DNA of 64,000 nt from assembly GCA_003134995.1 (NCBI GenBank), contig PLDC01000029.1, forward strand, positions 62,001-126,000, given 5' to 3'. The notes below the pieces were generated by a model that had not been told where the DNA came from, did not search any database, and saw only the letters and a program-made list of their open reading frames with translations. Positions 47,419 to 55,983 of this stretch are shown one piece after another; position 1 is the stretch's first letter, and every line of letters starts with the position of its first letter. A program made the translations under genes and the position numbers. The DNA is from Acidobacteriaceae bacterium (lineage in GTDB: Bacteria; Acidobacteriota; Terriglobia; Terriglobales; Acidobacteriaceae).

Positions 47419-49110
47419 CTAGGGAACGTATCCTGCGCCGCGCAGAACTTTTCCTGGCAAAGCTCCCGTCATCTTTCCGTGGTCGATCACAGGCACTCCG
47501 TTCACGAGCACGTAGTCCATTCCTTCGGAGAGTTGGTTGGGATTGTCGAAGGTGGCTAGGTCGTGGACGGTTGCGGGGTCGAAGATTACGATATCGGCCC
47601 ACATGCCTGCCTTGAGCACGCCGCGATCGGTGAGGCGCAGGCGCTGTGCCGGGAGCGCTGACATTTTGCGGATTGCGTCTTCGAGCGTCAAGACTTTATC
47701 TTCGCGAACATACTTGCGCAGGATGCGCGGGAAAGTTCCGTAGGCGCGCGGGTGAGGATGCTCCTGGCCGAGAATGCCTTCGGGCGAAGTTCCGGAGGAA
47801 TCGTTGTCGATGGAGACCCAGGGCTGCTGCAGCGCTAGCGTGACATCGGGCTGCGACATTCCGAAGACGGCCACGCCGGCATAAGGATCGTCGATTAGGA
47901 AATCGAAGAGGGTGTCGATTGGATCTTTGTTCCAAAGTTTCGCGATCTCGGAGAGGCGCTTGCCTTGAAGGGGGAGCATCTTCGGATTTTGCACTATGCC
48001 GATCATGATGGCGTCGGGGCCGGGGATTTCCTGCCATTCGTTGTCCCAGTCTTTTGATGGCGTGAGCATGTCTTTGCGGATGCGCTCGCGAGTGGCAGGG
48101 TCTTTGAGGCGCTCGACTAGCTTTGGCGTTCCGCCATCGTGGGCCCACGACGGAACGAACGCGGAGAAATCGTTGAACCATGCGGTGTAAGCGTAGGTGT
48201 CGGCGGTGATGTCGGCGCCGGCGGCGCGGGCGGCTGTGATTTTCGCGACGACTTCGGGCATGCGTCCCCAATTATTTTTGCCGGCGACTTTGATGTGCCA
48301 GATCTCAACGGGAACGTGGGCCTCGCGGCCGATGCGCAGGGCTTCGTCAATGGCTTCGAGCACGGAGTCGCTTTCGTTGCGCATGTGGGTGGAATAAATG
48401 CCGCCGAATTTTCCGCCCTCGGCGGCGAGAGCGATCAGTTCTTCAGTTTTTGCGTAGGGAGCGGGAGCGTATTCGAGCGCGGTTGAAACTCCGACGGTGC
48501 CGTCTTTCATGGCCTCGCGCACGAGCGCCTTCATTTGATCGAGTTGCTCCGGTGTGGGCTGCTTGTTGTCTTCGCCTAGGACCATGCGGCGGACTTGGGT
48601 TGCGCCGACATAGCTTGCCAGGTTGATGCCTGTGCCCTGCTTTTCGAGGCGCGCGAAATACTGGCGGAAGGTTCGCCAATCGGGAGTGATTTTGTAATGC
48701 TCGTAGCCTTCGTGATCAGTTTGGATGATGGCATCGTTGAGCGGCGCGATGGAGCCGCCTTCGCCGGTGATTTCGGTGGTGATCCCTTGAAAGATTTTCG
48801 AAGGCAGGCGCGGTTCGACCAAAATGGAGAGTTCGGACTGGCCGAGCATATCGATGAAGCCGGGCGCAACTACTTTGCCGGCTGCGTCGATAGTGCGCTT
48901 GCGGGGCGCGGTGGTGAGGTTGCCGATGGCGGCTACTCTTCCGTCGCGGATGCCGACGTCGCCGGAATACCAGGGAGAGCCTGTGCCGTCGATAATGTGG
49001 CCGTTGGTGATTACGAGATCGTAGGCCGCGGTCGTCGTTTGAGCAGCGATGAATGGCGCGGCTGCGAGAAGTGAGATCGCGAGTGCGAAGTTTAGTTTGA
49101 TGACGTTCAT
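47419..49110 (-). CDS. Exported amidohydrolase, D-aminoacylase type
   Basis: A 563-residue member of the amidohydrolase superfamily near N-acyl-D-amino-acid deacylases. A signal peptide (about 1-24) precedes DLVITNGHIIDGTGSPWYSG, the start of the beta-sandwich. Metal ligands His in GGIYSTHMRNES and EIWHIKVAGKNN are kept. The family's HxH after the first strand (GFIDxHxH) is replaced by VAPGFIDMLGQSELS, and the Cys-containing loop reads TEITGEGGS. The site may therefore hold one metal or be altered. ATG at 49110 begins the signal peptide; the frame is open to 49158. The downstream APC permease gene ends it on the other side. Confidence 0.88.
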   Translation of the reverse strand: MNVIKLNFALAISLLAAAPFIAAQTTTAAYDLVITNGHIIDGTGSPWYSGDVGIRDGRVAAIGNLTTAPRKRTIDAAGKVVAPGFIDMLGQSELSILVEPRLPSKIFQGITTEITGEGGSIAPLNDAIIQTDHEGYEHYKITPDWRTFRQYFARLEKQGTGINLASYVGATQVRRMVLGEDNKQPTPEQLDQMKALVREAMKDGTVGVSTALEYAPAPYAKTEELIALAAEGGKFGGIYSTHMRNESDSVLEAIDEALRIGREAHVPVEIWHIKVAGKNNWGRMPEVVAKITAARAAGADITADTYAYTAWFNDFSAFVPSWAHDGGTPKLVERLKDPATRERIRKDMLTPSKDWDNEWQEIPGPDAIMIGIVQNPKMLPLQGKRLSEIAKLWNKDPIDTLFDFLIDDPYAGVAVFGMSQPDVTLALQQPWVSIDNDSSGTSPEGILGQEHPHPRAYGTFPRILRKYVREDKVLTLEDAIRKMSALPAQRLRLTDRGVLKAGMWADIVIFDPATVHDLATFDNPNQLSEGMDYVLVNGVPVIDHGKMTGALPGKVLRGAGYVP

Positions 49111-49152
49111 AAATTTGCTCTCGAATTCCAAAAGGCTGAAGACTCGGAGTGC

Positions 49153-49220
49153 GACCACGGGGGCTTAAAGCCCGGATTGTTTTTTATACTTTACGCGGCG
49201 CTGAAGCGCCGCTCTTCCAC
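49153..49220 (+). repeat. REP-like element, copy B
   Basis: GGGCTTAAAGCCC and GCGGCGCTGAAGCGCCGC, ending CTCTTCCAC, as in copy A at 41855-41922. The two halves are joined by a variable AT-rich stretch. It fills the gap between the permease and the amidohydrolase gene. Confidence 0.78.
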
Positions 49221-49223
49221 GAT

Positions 49224-50588
49224 TTACCCTTCCACGTTTCTTGCGAGGCGTCGCCGGTGCGAGATTGCTCCCAGCGCAATCCAGATCGCGAGCGCCAGCC
49301 ATTCGTACATCGTGAAATGGCCGGGGATTGCTGGAACGATTTTCATCAGTAGCATCGCAATCGCTACGAGTAGCCCAAAGCCTGCAATCGACCATTCGAT
49401 TGCCGACAGATCTAACTGGCCGGGCAACGTTCCAGCGCGTCCCATATTAATGTATGCGGCGCAGGTCGCGGCCCATCCGATTGCGCAAGCGACCGAGCCG
49501 ACTTCGGTGATCGGCACCAGGATCGCGTCTCCGAGCAGCATACACGCTGCGGTGGCGATCCCGATGTAGAGAACTGCGGTTGACGGCGTTTGATGTTCGG
49601 GGTGGATGCGGCCAGCGCGGGGATCGACCAGGCCGCGGCGTCCCAAGGCGAACAGCAATCGGCTAGCGGCTACGAAATTTCCGTTGAAGCATTTGAAAAG
49701 CGACAGTAACGCTGCCGCTAGGATTATGTTGACTATCCACCGCGAACCTACCGCGCGCTGGAAGGCTACCGCGGTCATGAACTTCTCGCCGGTTAATTCG
49801 TGCCATGGGGCGACGAATGCAACTGCCGCGATGATGATTGTGTAGAAAAGAATGCCGATGAGGACGGCCATCCAGATGGCTTGGAGAAATCCCTGGTTGC
49901 GAAATTCGGAAGTGGATTCTTCCGCGGCTTTGCTTACTGATTCGAATCCGGTCATGAAGTATGGGACGACTTGAAGCATGAGCAGGAACGAAACCAGCGG
50001 CGCATGCGTGAAGAGCGGAGGGAAGTTGCGCGGCGAACCTTTGCTTACGCCGAGCGCGACGAAGACTACGAACAGCGCGAGCGTACCGAAGGATGTCCAG
50101 TTCTGGAAAGTTGCGCTGAGCCGGATGCCGCGGTAGTTGAGCGTGGTGAGGAGCGCTGTGAGAGCGAGTCCGACGATGAGGTGCGGAAGGTAGACTGGCC
50201 GCCCGGCGATGCGGTAGATCTCGAGCGAATCGAGCGACGGGATGATGTAGCCGGCGATGCGGCCGACTGCTACGGCTTCCCACGGGCAGACGATGAAGTA
50301 GGCGAGCATCATCATCCATCCGGTGGAGAAGCTGACGGGTCGCGAGAAGGCAGCGGCAGTGTAAGCGATTTCGCCCGCGGCGTCAAGCATGGCGGCCACC
50401 AGCCTGCCGTAAACCCAGCCGATGGGGAACAGAAGCGCGCCGCCGATGGCGAAGCCTAGCAGCGCGCCGAGCGTGCCACCGCGTAGCAGCCAATCGTCCA
50501 TGACCACGAGCCAGCCGACGCCGACCATGGTTCCCCATGCGAGGGTGAAGTAGTCGGTGAGGCGGAGTTTGCGGGCTAGTGCTGACAT
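49224..50588 (-). CDS. APC-superfamily amino-acid permease
   Basis: A 454-residue transporter with about 12 hydrophobic helices. The first helix motif YFTLAWGTMVGVGWLVVMDD is the broken TM1 with the GxG substrate loop, and PVSFSTGWMMMLAYFIVCPW lies in TM3. TM6 is near PYFMTGFESVSKAAEESTSE, which carries the F-E-S motif usual for the family. The substrate is an amino acid or amine, not resolvable. It is read in the same direction as, and downstream of, the amidohydrolase, so it may import its product. Confidence 0.88.
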   Translation of the reverse strand: MSALARKLRLTDYFTLAWGTMVGVGWLVVMDDWLLRGGTLGALLGFAIGGALLFPIGWVYGRLVAAMLDAAGEIAYTAAAFSRPVSFSTGWMMMLAYFIVCPWEAVAVGRIAGYIIPSLDSLEIYRIAGRPVYLPHLIVGLALTALLTTLNYRGIRLSATFQNWTSFGTLALFVVFVALGVSKGSPRNFPPLFTHAPLVSFLLMLQVVPYFMTGFESVSKAAEESTSEFRNQGFLQAIWMAVLIGILFYTIIIAAVAFVAPWHELTGEKFMTAVAFQRAVGSRWIVNIILAAALLSLFKCFNGNFVAASRLLFALGRRGLVDPRAGRIHPEHQTPSTAVLYIGIATAACMLLGDAILVPITEVGSVACAIGWAATCAAYINMGRAGTLPGQLDLSAIEWSIAGFGLLVAIAMLLMKIVPAIPGHFTMYEWLALAIWIALGAISHRRRLARNVEG

Positions 50589-50616
50589 GGAGACGACGTC
50601 GATCTGCGGAGGGCGA

Positions 50617-50622
50617 ATTATA
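50617..50622 (-). promoter_or_regulatory. Putative -10 element of the permease gene
   Basis: A perfect TATAAT on the minus strand lies 28 bases ahead of the ATG. CCTCC-like bases within the leader are the reverse of a ribosome-binding site, so translation signals are weak. No -35 box is obvious. Confidence 0.35.
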
Positions 50623-50705
50623 ATGCATCGAGGGCGGAGGACTGCGAGTCAGATCTTCGGAGCGCCGTGTAGGGTGTCGCATGATGGGGCGTTGCGGTCG
50701 GTGCT

Positions 50706-50975
50706 ATGAGCAAATCGAGTAGGTACGCAATCGTTTTTTTCGGCGTGGCCCTCGTATTGGTTGCGGCTAACGTCCACAATTTTCTGCGACCGAAGACCTG
50801 CTATGACTGCTTTTTCCCTTACGGAATACCGTTCACGTTGTATCAGGAAGGTGGAGAGGGGGGCGGTGCTGGGATAGTGTGGGTGGGATTATTGGCAGAT
50901 GCAGCAATCGTAATCGTCTCCTCCCTTATCGTCGGATCGGCCTGGCGGGCTTTTGCAAAGAAGTCTTCCGACTGA
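50706..50975 (+). CDS. Small membrane protein of unknown function
   Basis: An 89-residue protein with two hydrophobic helices (about 7-23, IVFFGVALVLVAANVH, and 58-79, GIVWVGLLADAAIVIVSSLI). The loop between them has CYDCFFPYGIPFTLYQEG, a CxxC motif that could form a disulfide or bind metal, and a Gly-rich stretch. It is placed between the permease and trpS and starts with ATG at 50706 without a strong ribosome-binding site. No family was recognised. Confidence 0.65.
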   Translation: MSKSSRYAIVFFGVALVLVAANVHNFLRPKTCYDCFFPYGIPFTLYQEGGEGGGAGIVWVGLLADAAIVIVSSLIVGSAWRAFAKKSSD

Positions 50976-51114
50976 CCCAGCCGGTCGTCTGACGGCCTCG
51001 GTCTCGAAATCCGCGGCCTGCGTGGTAGTATCGACATTACCCTCGCATGATGCTGCAACCTGTTAATTTGGGCGCTGCGCTTCGTTGTGCCTTGTCGCGA
51101 CTCTTGAAAAACGG

Positions 51115-52161
51115 ATGACACCTTCGACCAACTTGCGGAAGCGCGTGCTTAGCGGCATGCGCTCGACCGGGAAGCTACATCTGGGCAACTACGTGGGCGC
51201 GCTCGACAACTGGGTGCGCATGCAGGATGAGTATGAATGTTTTTTCTGCGTGGTTGATTGGCATGCGCTCACGACCGATTACGCCGACACTTCGCAGGTG
51301 AAACGAAATTCGTTGGAAGTCGCGCTGGATTGGCTGGCGGCAGGGCTTGATCCGGAGAAGGCCGTGATCTTCATCCAGTCGCATGTTCCGGCGCACGCGG
51401 AATTGCATTTGCTGCTTTCGATGATCACGCCGCTGGGCTGGCTGGAGCGGGTTCCGACTTACAAAGAGCAGCGGGAAAACATCAAGGATAAAGATCTGGG
51501 AACGTATGGATTTCTGGGCTATCCCGTGCTGCAGGCGGCGGATATTCTGATGTACAAGGCGGACGTGGTTCCGGTGGGCGAGGATCAGGTAGCGCACATC
51601 GAGCTTACGCGGGAAATTGCCCGGAGGTTCAATGGATTCTACGGAAAGCGCGGAGATGTTTTCCCGGAGCCGCAATCATTGCTCACGCGCGCGCCGAAGT
51701 TGCCGGGCACGGATGGCCGCAAGATGTCGAAGTCGTATGGGAATGCGATCTTGCTGACGGACCCGGAGCCGGTGGTGCGGCAGAAGTTGAAGACGATGGT
51801 GACCGATCCGGCGCGGGTGAGGCGGTCCGATCCCGGAAATCCGGATGTTTGCCCAGTGGGCGACCTGCACAAGATTTTCAGCTCCAGCGATACGATGGAG
51901 AAAGTGAATGTCGGCTGCCGATCGGCGGGGATCGGGTGCATCGAGTGCAAGAGTTGGGCGGCGGATGCGCTGGTGCAACTGTTGAGTCCCATGCAGGAGC
52001 GGCGCAAGAAATTCGAGGAGAATCCGCGGCTGGCTTGGGATATTCTTGAGGCTGGCAGCGAACGGGCGCGCCAGGTTGCCGCAAAGACGATGGACGGGGT
52101 GCGTGACGCAATGGGAATGTCGCTTGCATATGAGCCACCGGTGGTGAACGATGCCAAGTAG
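51115..52161 (+). CDS. trpS: Tryptophan-tRNA ligase
   Basis: A 348-residue class Ic aminoacyl-tRNA synthetase. The HIGH-like motif is GKLHLGNYVGALDNWV, the middle domain has YPVLQAADILMYKADVVPVG, EDQVAHIELTREIARRFN and the KMSKS loop is GRKMSKSYGNAILL. Length matches the bacterial family. ATG at 51115 is chosen over 51085, which would add ten residues before the normal start. scpA begins inside its last ten bases. Confidence 0.95.
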   Translation: MTPSTNLRKRVLSGMRSTGKLHLGNYVGALDNWVRMQDEYECFFCVVDWHALTTDYADTSQVKRNSLEVALDWLAAGLDPEKAVIFIQSHVPAHAELHLLLSMITPLGWLERVPTYKEQRENIKDKDLGTYGFLGYPVLQAADILMYKADVVPVGEDQVAHIELTREIARRFNGFYGKRGDVFPEPQSLLTRAPKLPGTDGRKMSKSYGNAILLTDPEPVVRQKLKTMVTDPARVRRSDPGNPDVCPVGDLHKIFSSSDTMEKVNVGCRSAGIGCIECKSWAADALVQLLSPMQERRKKFEENPRLAWDILEAGSERARQVAAKTMDGVRDAMGMSLAYEPPVVNDAK

Positions 52162-53041
52162 CATGCACAACAGAATTGTTGCGACGGACGGCGCGCCTGA
52201 GCCGCTTGCGCCGGTGCTAGTGGCGAATCGACCTGCGGCTTCAGCACGATCCGAAAAAAAAGAAGAGAGCGATTCTCCGTTTGCGGTTTCGGTCACGGAT
52301 GTTTATGAAGGCCCGCTGGATTTGCTGCTCGATCTGATTCGCAAGCAAGACATCGATATTTACGACATTCCAATCGCCCGCATCACGGAACAGTATCTCG
52401 CTTACGTGGAAAAGATTCGCGAGCTGGATGTGAATGTTGCGGCCGATTTTATTTATATGGCTGCGGTTCTGATTCACATCAAGTCGAAGATGCTGTTGCC
52501 GCGTGATCCTTCGGCGAAGGCGGAGGAGTTGGAAGATCCGCGCACGGAGCTGGTGAACCGGCTCTTGGAGCACGAAAAGTTCAAGTCCGCGGCACAGATG
52601 CTTTTGCAGAAGCAGCAGATCGAAGACGCGGTGTTGACGAATCCGGCTCTGAAAGAATTCATGGATGCCGAAGGCACCGAACCTGAGATTGCGGCGGATG
52701 TGATCGACCTGGTGAAGACGTTCCAGCAAATTCTAGAGCGGGTGCGCACGCGGCCCGTGATCAATGTGGATGAAGAGACGGTCACGGTTGGCCAGATGAT
52801 TGACTATCTTCGGCGGATGCTGGCGCTCGAATCACGGCCGATCCGTTTGAAACAACTTCTCATGCGCGTGCCTTCGCGGCACGCTCTGGTCTGCATGTTT
52901 CTCGCATTGCTCGAAATGGTACGGCTGCAGGCGATTCAGGTTCGGCAGGATCAGATGTTTGGCGAGATTGCCGTGCGCAAGCATATTGGGTTCGATGCCG
53001 TCATGGCGGAGCAGGCGGCTGTGAGGGATGATTGGAGATGA
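52151..53041 (+). CDS. scpA: Segregation and condensation protein A
   Basis: A 296-residue kleisin subunit of the SMC-ScpAB condensin complex. Diagnostic stretches are VYEGPLDLLLDLIRKQDIDI, YDIPIARITEQYLAYVEKIR and AADFIYMAAVLIHIKSKMLL. The C-terminal winged-helix includes RVPSRHALVCMFLALLEMVR. The first 45 residues are extra. ATG at 52151 overlaps the trpS end; ATG at 52163 is an alternative. It is followed by scpB after a repeat-filled gap. Confidence 0.94.
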   Translation: MPSSMHNRIVATDGAPEPLAPVLVANRPAASARSEKKEESDSPFAVSVTDVYEGPLDLLLDLIRKQDIDIYDIPIARITEQYLAYVEKIRELDVNVAADFIYMAAVLIHIKSKMLLPRDPSAKAEELEDPRTELVNRLLEHEKFKSAAQMLLQKQQIEDAVLTNPALKEFMDAEGTEPEIAADVIDLVKTFQQILERVRTRPVINVDEETVTVGQMIDYLRRMLALESRPIRLKQLLMRVPSRHALVCMFLALLEMVRLQAIQVRQDQMFGEIAVRKHIGFDAVMAEQAAVRDDWR

Positions 53042-53046
53042 AAAAG

Positions 53047-53127
53047 CAGGGGTCAGGGGGTAGGGGTTAGGGATTCGTTGAACAAAGCCGCAGAGTTTTT
53101 CTGACCCCTATTCCCTATTCCCTGAAT
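53047..53127. repeat. Micro-repeat island with reverse-complement arms
   Basis: GGGGTCAGGGGGTAGGGGTT and following GGGATTC (53047-53076) are met by GACCCCTATTCCCTATTCCC (53101-53127). The arms can pair in the gap between scpA and scpB. Confidence 0.7.
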
Positions 53128-53133
53128 TTTCTT

Positions 53134-53799
53134 ATGAGTTTGAAAGCTCAACTCGAAGCGATTATTTATGCGGCGGAGACGCCGATTACTTTTGAGCAGA
53201 TATTTCAGCTCGTGAAAGCGTCTGTGATTGCCGACGGCGCGGCGGATGAGGCTGAGGTGAAGTCGCGCGTGCGGGCAACGCTGGAGGAATTGGTTGCTGA
53301 CTACGGTGGCCCTGACCATGGCATTGAGATTCGGCAGGTGGCTGGCGGATATCGCATGTCGACCAAGCCTGAGCAGCACGAGATGGTGCGGAGTTTTGCT
53401 AAGAGTTTGAAGCCGCCGGTGCGACTCTCGCTCCCGGCTTTAGAAACGCTGGCTGTGATTGCTTATAAGCAACCGGCCACGGTGCCAGAGATCAGCGAGA
53501 TTCGCGGGGTGGATTCGGGTGGTGTGATTGCAACTTTGCTCGAACGCAAACTGATTACTACCGCGGGGCGCAAGCAAGTGATTGGGCGTCCGATTCTTTA
53601 CAAGACGACGAAGGAATTCCTGATGCGGTTTGGATTGAAGGACGTCAACGAGCTGCCCAGCATGGAAGAGTTCGAGAAGCTGGTGGCGGAGTCGTTTCAG
53701 AGTGAGTTGATTCCTGCGGAAGATGCGGCGCAGCCGGAACAGCACGATTCTACTCAGGTGGAAATCGCGGAGAGTTCTGATTTGAAATCCAGCGCCTAA
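53134..53799 (+). CDS. scpB: Segregation and condensation protein B
   Basis: A 221-residue partner of ScpA with two winged-helix domains. LKAQLEAIIYAAETPITFEQ opens the family domain, RQVAGGYRMSTKPEQHEMVR and LPALETLAVIAYKQPATVPE are typical, and RGVDSGGVIATLLERKLITT is the conserved turn. The tail (about 185-221) is acidic and unstructured. Its TAA stop is the loop of a REP-like palindrome (53792-53805). Confidence 0.94.
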   Translation: MSLKAQLEAIIYAAETPITFEQIFQLVKASVIADGAADEAEVKSRVRATLEELVADYGGPDHGIEIRQVAGGYRMSTKPEQHEMVRSFAKSLKPPVRLSLPALETLAVIAYKQPATVPEISEIRGVDSGGVIATLLERKLITTAGRKQVIGRPILYKTTKEFLMRFGLKDVNELPSMEEFEKLVAESFQSELIPAEDAAQPEQHDSTQVEIAESSDLKSSA

Positions 53800-53845
53800 A
53801 GGCGCAATCATCTTTGCGGAAGTTGCGGCATGGCTGGAGCCATGC
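53792..53845. repeat. REP-like palindromes at the scpB end
   Basis: GCGCC-TAAA-GGCGC (53792-53805) contains the scpB stop codon. A second palindrome GGCATGGC-TGGA-GCCATGCC lies at about 53827-53847. Loops are of the same kind as in the elements at 41855 and 47354. Confidence 0.65.
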
Positions 53846-53959
53846 CCTGATACGAATCAGACCGTACGAGTCGGACGCGCGAGTCGAGCCTACAAATCGA
53901 GCGTTCGAGTTGAGCGTACTTATCAACACCTCAATTTCTCGGATTGGAAGCATCCACAC

Positions 53960-54724
53960 ATGCCTGCTGAACGCCTACAAAAAATTATTGCCGCTGCTGG
54001 AGTTGCTTCCCGCCGCAAAGCCGAAGAACTGATCAGCGCGGGCCACGTTAAAGTGAATGGGACTGTGGTGACGGAATTGGGGACGAAGGCGGATCCCGAT
54101 ACCGATCACATTCGTGTGGATGGCAAGCTGCTGCAAGGCGCGCAAAATCACGTTTACCTGCTGCTGAATAAACCCAAAGGTTACGTCACTACTGTGAGCG
54201 ATCCGGAGAAGCGGCCGACGGTGATGCAATTGATTCGGGGAGTGAAGAAGCGCGTGTATCCTGTGGGACGGCTCGATTATGCCAGCGAGGGGCTGCTGCT
54301 CTTGACTAACGATGGCGCGCTGGCGAACAAGTTGATGAAAGCGGCTTCGAATGTGCCGAAGACTTATGTGGTGAAAGTTGCGGGGGCTCCGAGCAATGAG
54401 GCGCTGGAGAAATTGCGCGGCGGAGTTTCGATTGAGACTGAGGGCGGCCGGCGGGTGCGGACTGCGCCGGCGGGCATTCGACTGATTAAAGAAGCGAACA
54501 ATCCGTGGTACGAAGTGACTTTGATCGAAGGCCGCAATCGCGAGATTCGACGCATGTTTGAGAAGGTCGGGCATCACGTGGAGAAGATCAAGCGCGTGCG
54601 CTACGGGCCGCTGACGCTCGATGTTCCGCCTGGGGAGTTTCGCACGCTGACCTTGCAGGAAGTCGACCGCCTGCGCACCGCCTGCAACAAACCGGTGGCG
54701 GGAACGAAGCCTTCCGTGGCATGA
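53960..54724 (+). CDS. rluB: Pseudouridine synthase, RluB/RsuA family
   Basis: A 254-residue enzyme isomerising a uridine in rRNA, most like the RluB group for 23S rRNA. An S4 RNA-binding domain (1-60) has LQKIIAAAGVASRRKAEELI. The catalytic motif is YPVGRLDYASEGLLLLTND with the nucleophilic Asp. The GRNREIRRMFEKVGHHVEKI segment is standard. It lies 160 bases after scpB, the frequent neighbour. The intergenic stretch holds further short repeats of the CGAGTxGxGC kind. Confidence 0.93.
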   Translation: MPAERLQKIIAAAGVASRRKAEELISAGHVKVNGTVVTELGTKADPDTDHIRVDGKLLQGAQNHVYLLLNKPKGYVTTVSDPEKRPTVMQLIRGVKKRVYPVGRLDYASEGLLLLTNDGALANKLMKAASNVPKTYVVKVAGAPSNEALEKLRGGVSIETEGGRRVRTAPAGIRLIKEANNPWYEVTLIEGRNREIRRMFEKVGHHVEKIKRVRYGPLTLDVPPGEFRTLTLQEVDRLRTACNKPVAGTKPSVA

Positions 54725-54736
54725 TGAGCGGCAATC

Positions 54737-55900
54737 ATGAGCCGCTTCTTCGATATAGTTTCCAAGCCCGCCCGTAACCTGGGCACAATGAATGCTCCCA
54801 GCACGACGCCGGCGGCGCTGGAGCGCCGGTCACGCCTCATCAAGCTGGATTCCAATGAAAATCCTTTTGGTCCTTCGCCGCGCGTTGTAGATGCCATGCG
54901 GGCAGTGCTGAGCGCGGCGAACTTTTATCCTGACGACGATTGCAGCCAGTTGCGACAGGGTTTAGCCACGCATCATGGAGTGCCGGTGGAGCAGGTGCTG
55001 GTCACCGCGGGCTCAACCGGGATGCTGAGTTTGCTCTGCCAGACGCTGCTTGCGCCGGGACTGAATGCGGTGACGAGCGAGCGCTCATTCATTGTGTATT
55101 CGATGGCGGTGCAAGCGGCGGGCGGGCGTTTGGTCGAAGCGCCCATGCGTGCCGGCGAAGACAGCTTTGATCTCGACGCGATTCTTGCCGCCATCGACCC
55201 GAATACGCGCATTGTGTTTCTGCCCAACCCCAACAATCCCACGGGCACTATGCTGGACGCGACTGTGGTGGGGCGGTTTCTGGCGCAGGTTCCCGGCCAT
55301 GTGGTTGTGGTTCTGGATGAGGCTTACTACGAGTTCGCGCTGGGCTTCGCGGCGCTGCGGCGAGTGGCGTACCCGAACTCGCTGGAGTATCTCCGCCAGG
55401 GTGCGAGCGTGGTTGTGCTGCGAACATTTTCGAAGGCGCATGGACTTGCCGCGTTGCGCGTGGGCTACGGTCTGGGTCCCGCGGAATTGCTGGGATACTG
55501 CGCTCGCATGCGCAACACGTTTTCGGTGTCGTCGGTCGCGCAGGCTGCTGCGCTCGAGGCCATCAGCGACTCCGAGCACATTCAGCGCGTGGTGGAGAAT
55601 AATATTCTGCAGTCGCGGGTTCTTGCGCAGGGTTTGTCGGCGCTCGGTTATCGCGTGGTCCCAACTTCTGCTAATTTTTTGTTCTGCGATCTAGGCGAGG
55701 ATGCTGCAGCCGTCGCTGCCCGTCTGCAGGATGAAGGAGTGGCCGTGCGTCCACTGCGGTCGTGGGGTGCGCCTAGTTGCATTCGCGTGATGATCGGCAC
55801 GCCGGAGCAGAATCACGCGTTTCTCCAGGCGGCACGGACGATTGCAGGGTCGGGATCCAGAGGATCGCAAGCCACCCCAGCGATCACGTCAGCCGTGTAG
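54737..55900 (+). CDS. hisC: Histidinol-phosphate aminotransferase
   Basis: A 387-residue fold-type I PLP enzyme of histidine synthesis. LIKLDSNENPFGPSPRVVDA opens the family domain, LPNPNNPTGTMLDA and VVLDEAYYEFALG hold the PLP-site residues, and the Schiff-base lysine is in LRTFSKAHGLAALRVGYGLG. ATG at 54737 starts a 17-residue stretch not usual in HisC; ATG at 54788 is an alternative. It is alone, without other his genes. It could instead act on phenylalanine or tyrosine. Confidence 0.92.
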   Translation: MSRFFDIVSKPARNLGTMNAPSTTPAALERRSRLIKLDSNENPFGPSPRVVDAMRAVLSAANFYPDDDCSQLRQGLATHHGVPVEQVLVTAGSTGMLSLLCQTLLAPGLNAVTSERSFIVYSMAVQAAGGRLVEAPMRAGEDSFDLDAILAAIDPNTRIVFLPNPNNPTGTMLDATVVGRFLAQVPGHVVVVLDEAYYEFALGFAALRRVAYPNSLEYLRQGASVVVLRTFSKAHGLAALRVGYGLGPAELLGYCARMRNTFSVSSVAQAAALEAISDSEHIQRVVENNILQSRVLAQGLSALGYRVVPTSANFLFCDLGEDAAAVAARLQDEGVAVRPLRSWGAPSCIRVMIGTPEQNHAFLQAARTIAGSGSRGSQATPAITSAV

Positions 55901-55983
55901 CCTTCGAATTACTGCGATTTAGGTTGCGAAGTTTTGCCTCTTGACCCGGTTAGGGTGCTGACTCTCGTTTTAAGTATCGAGGG

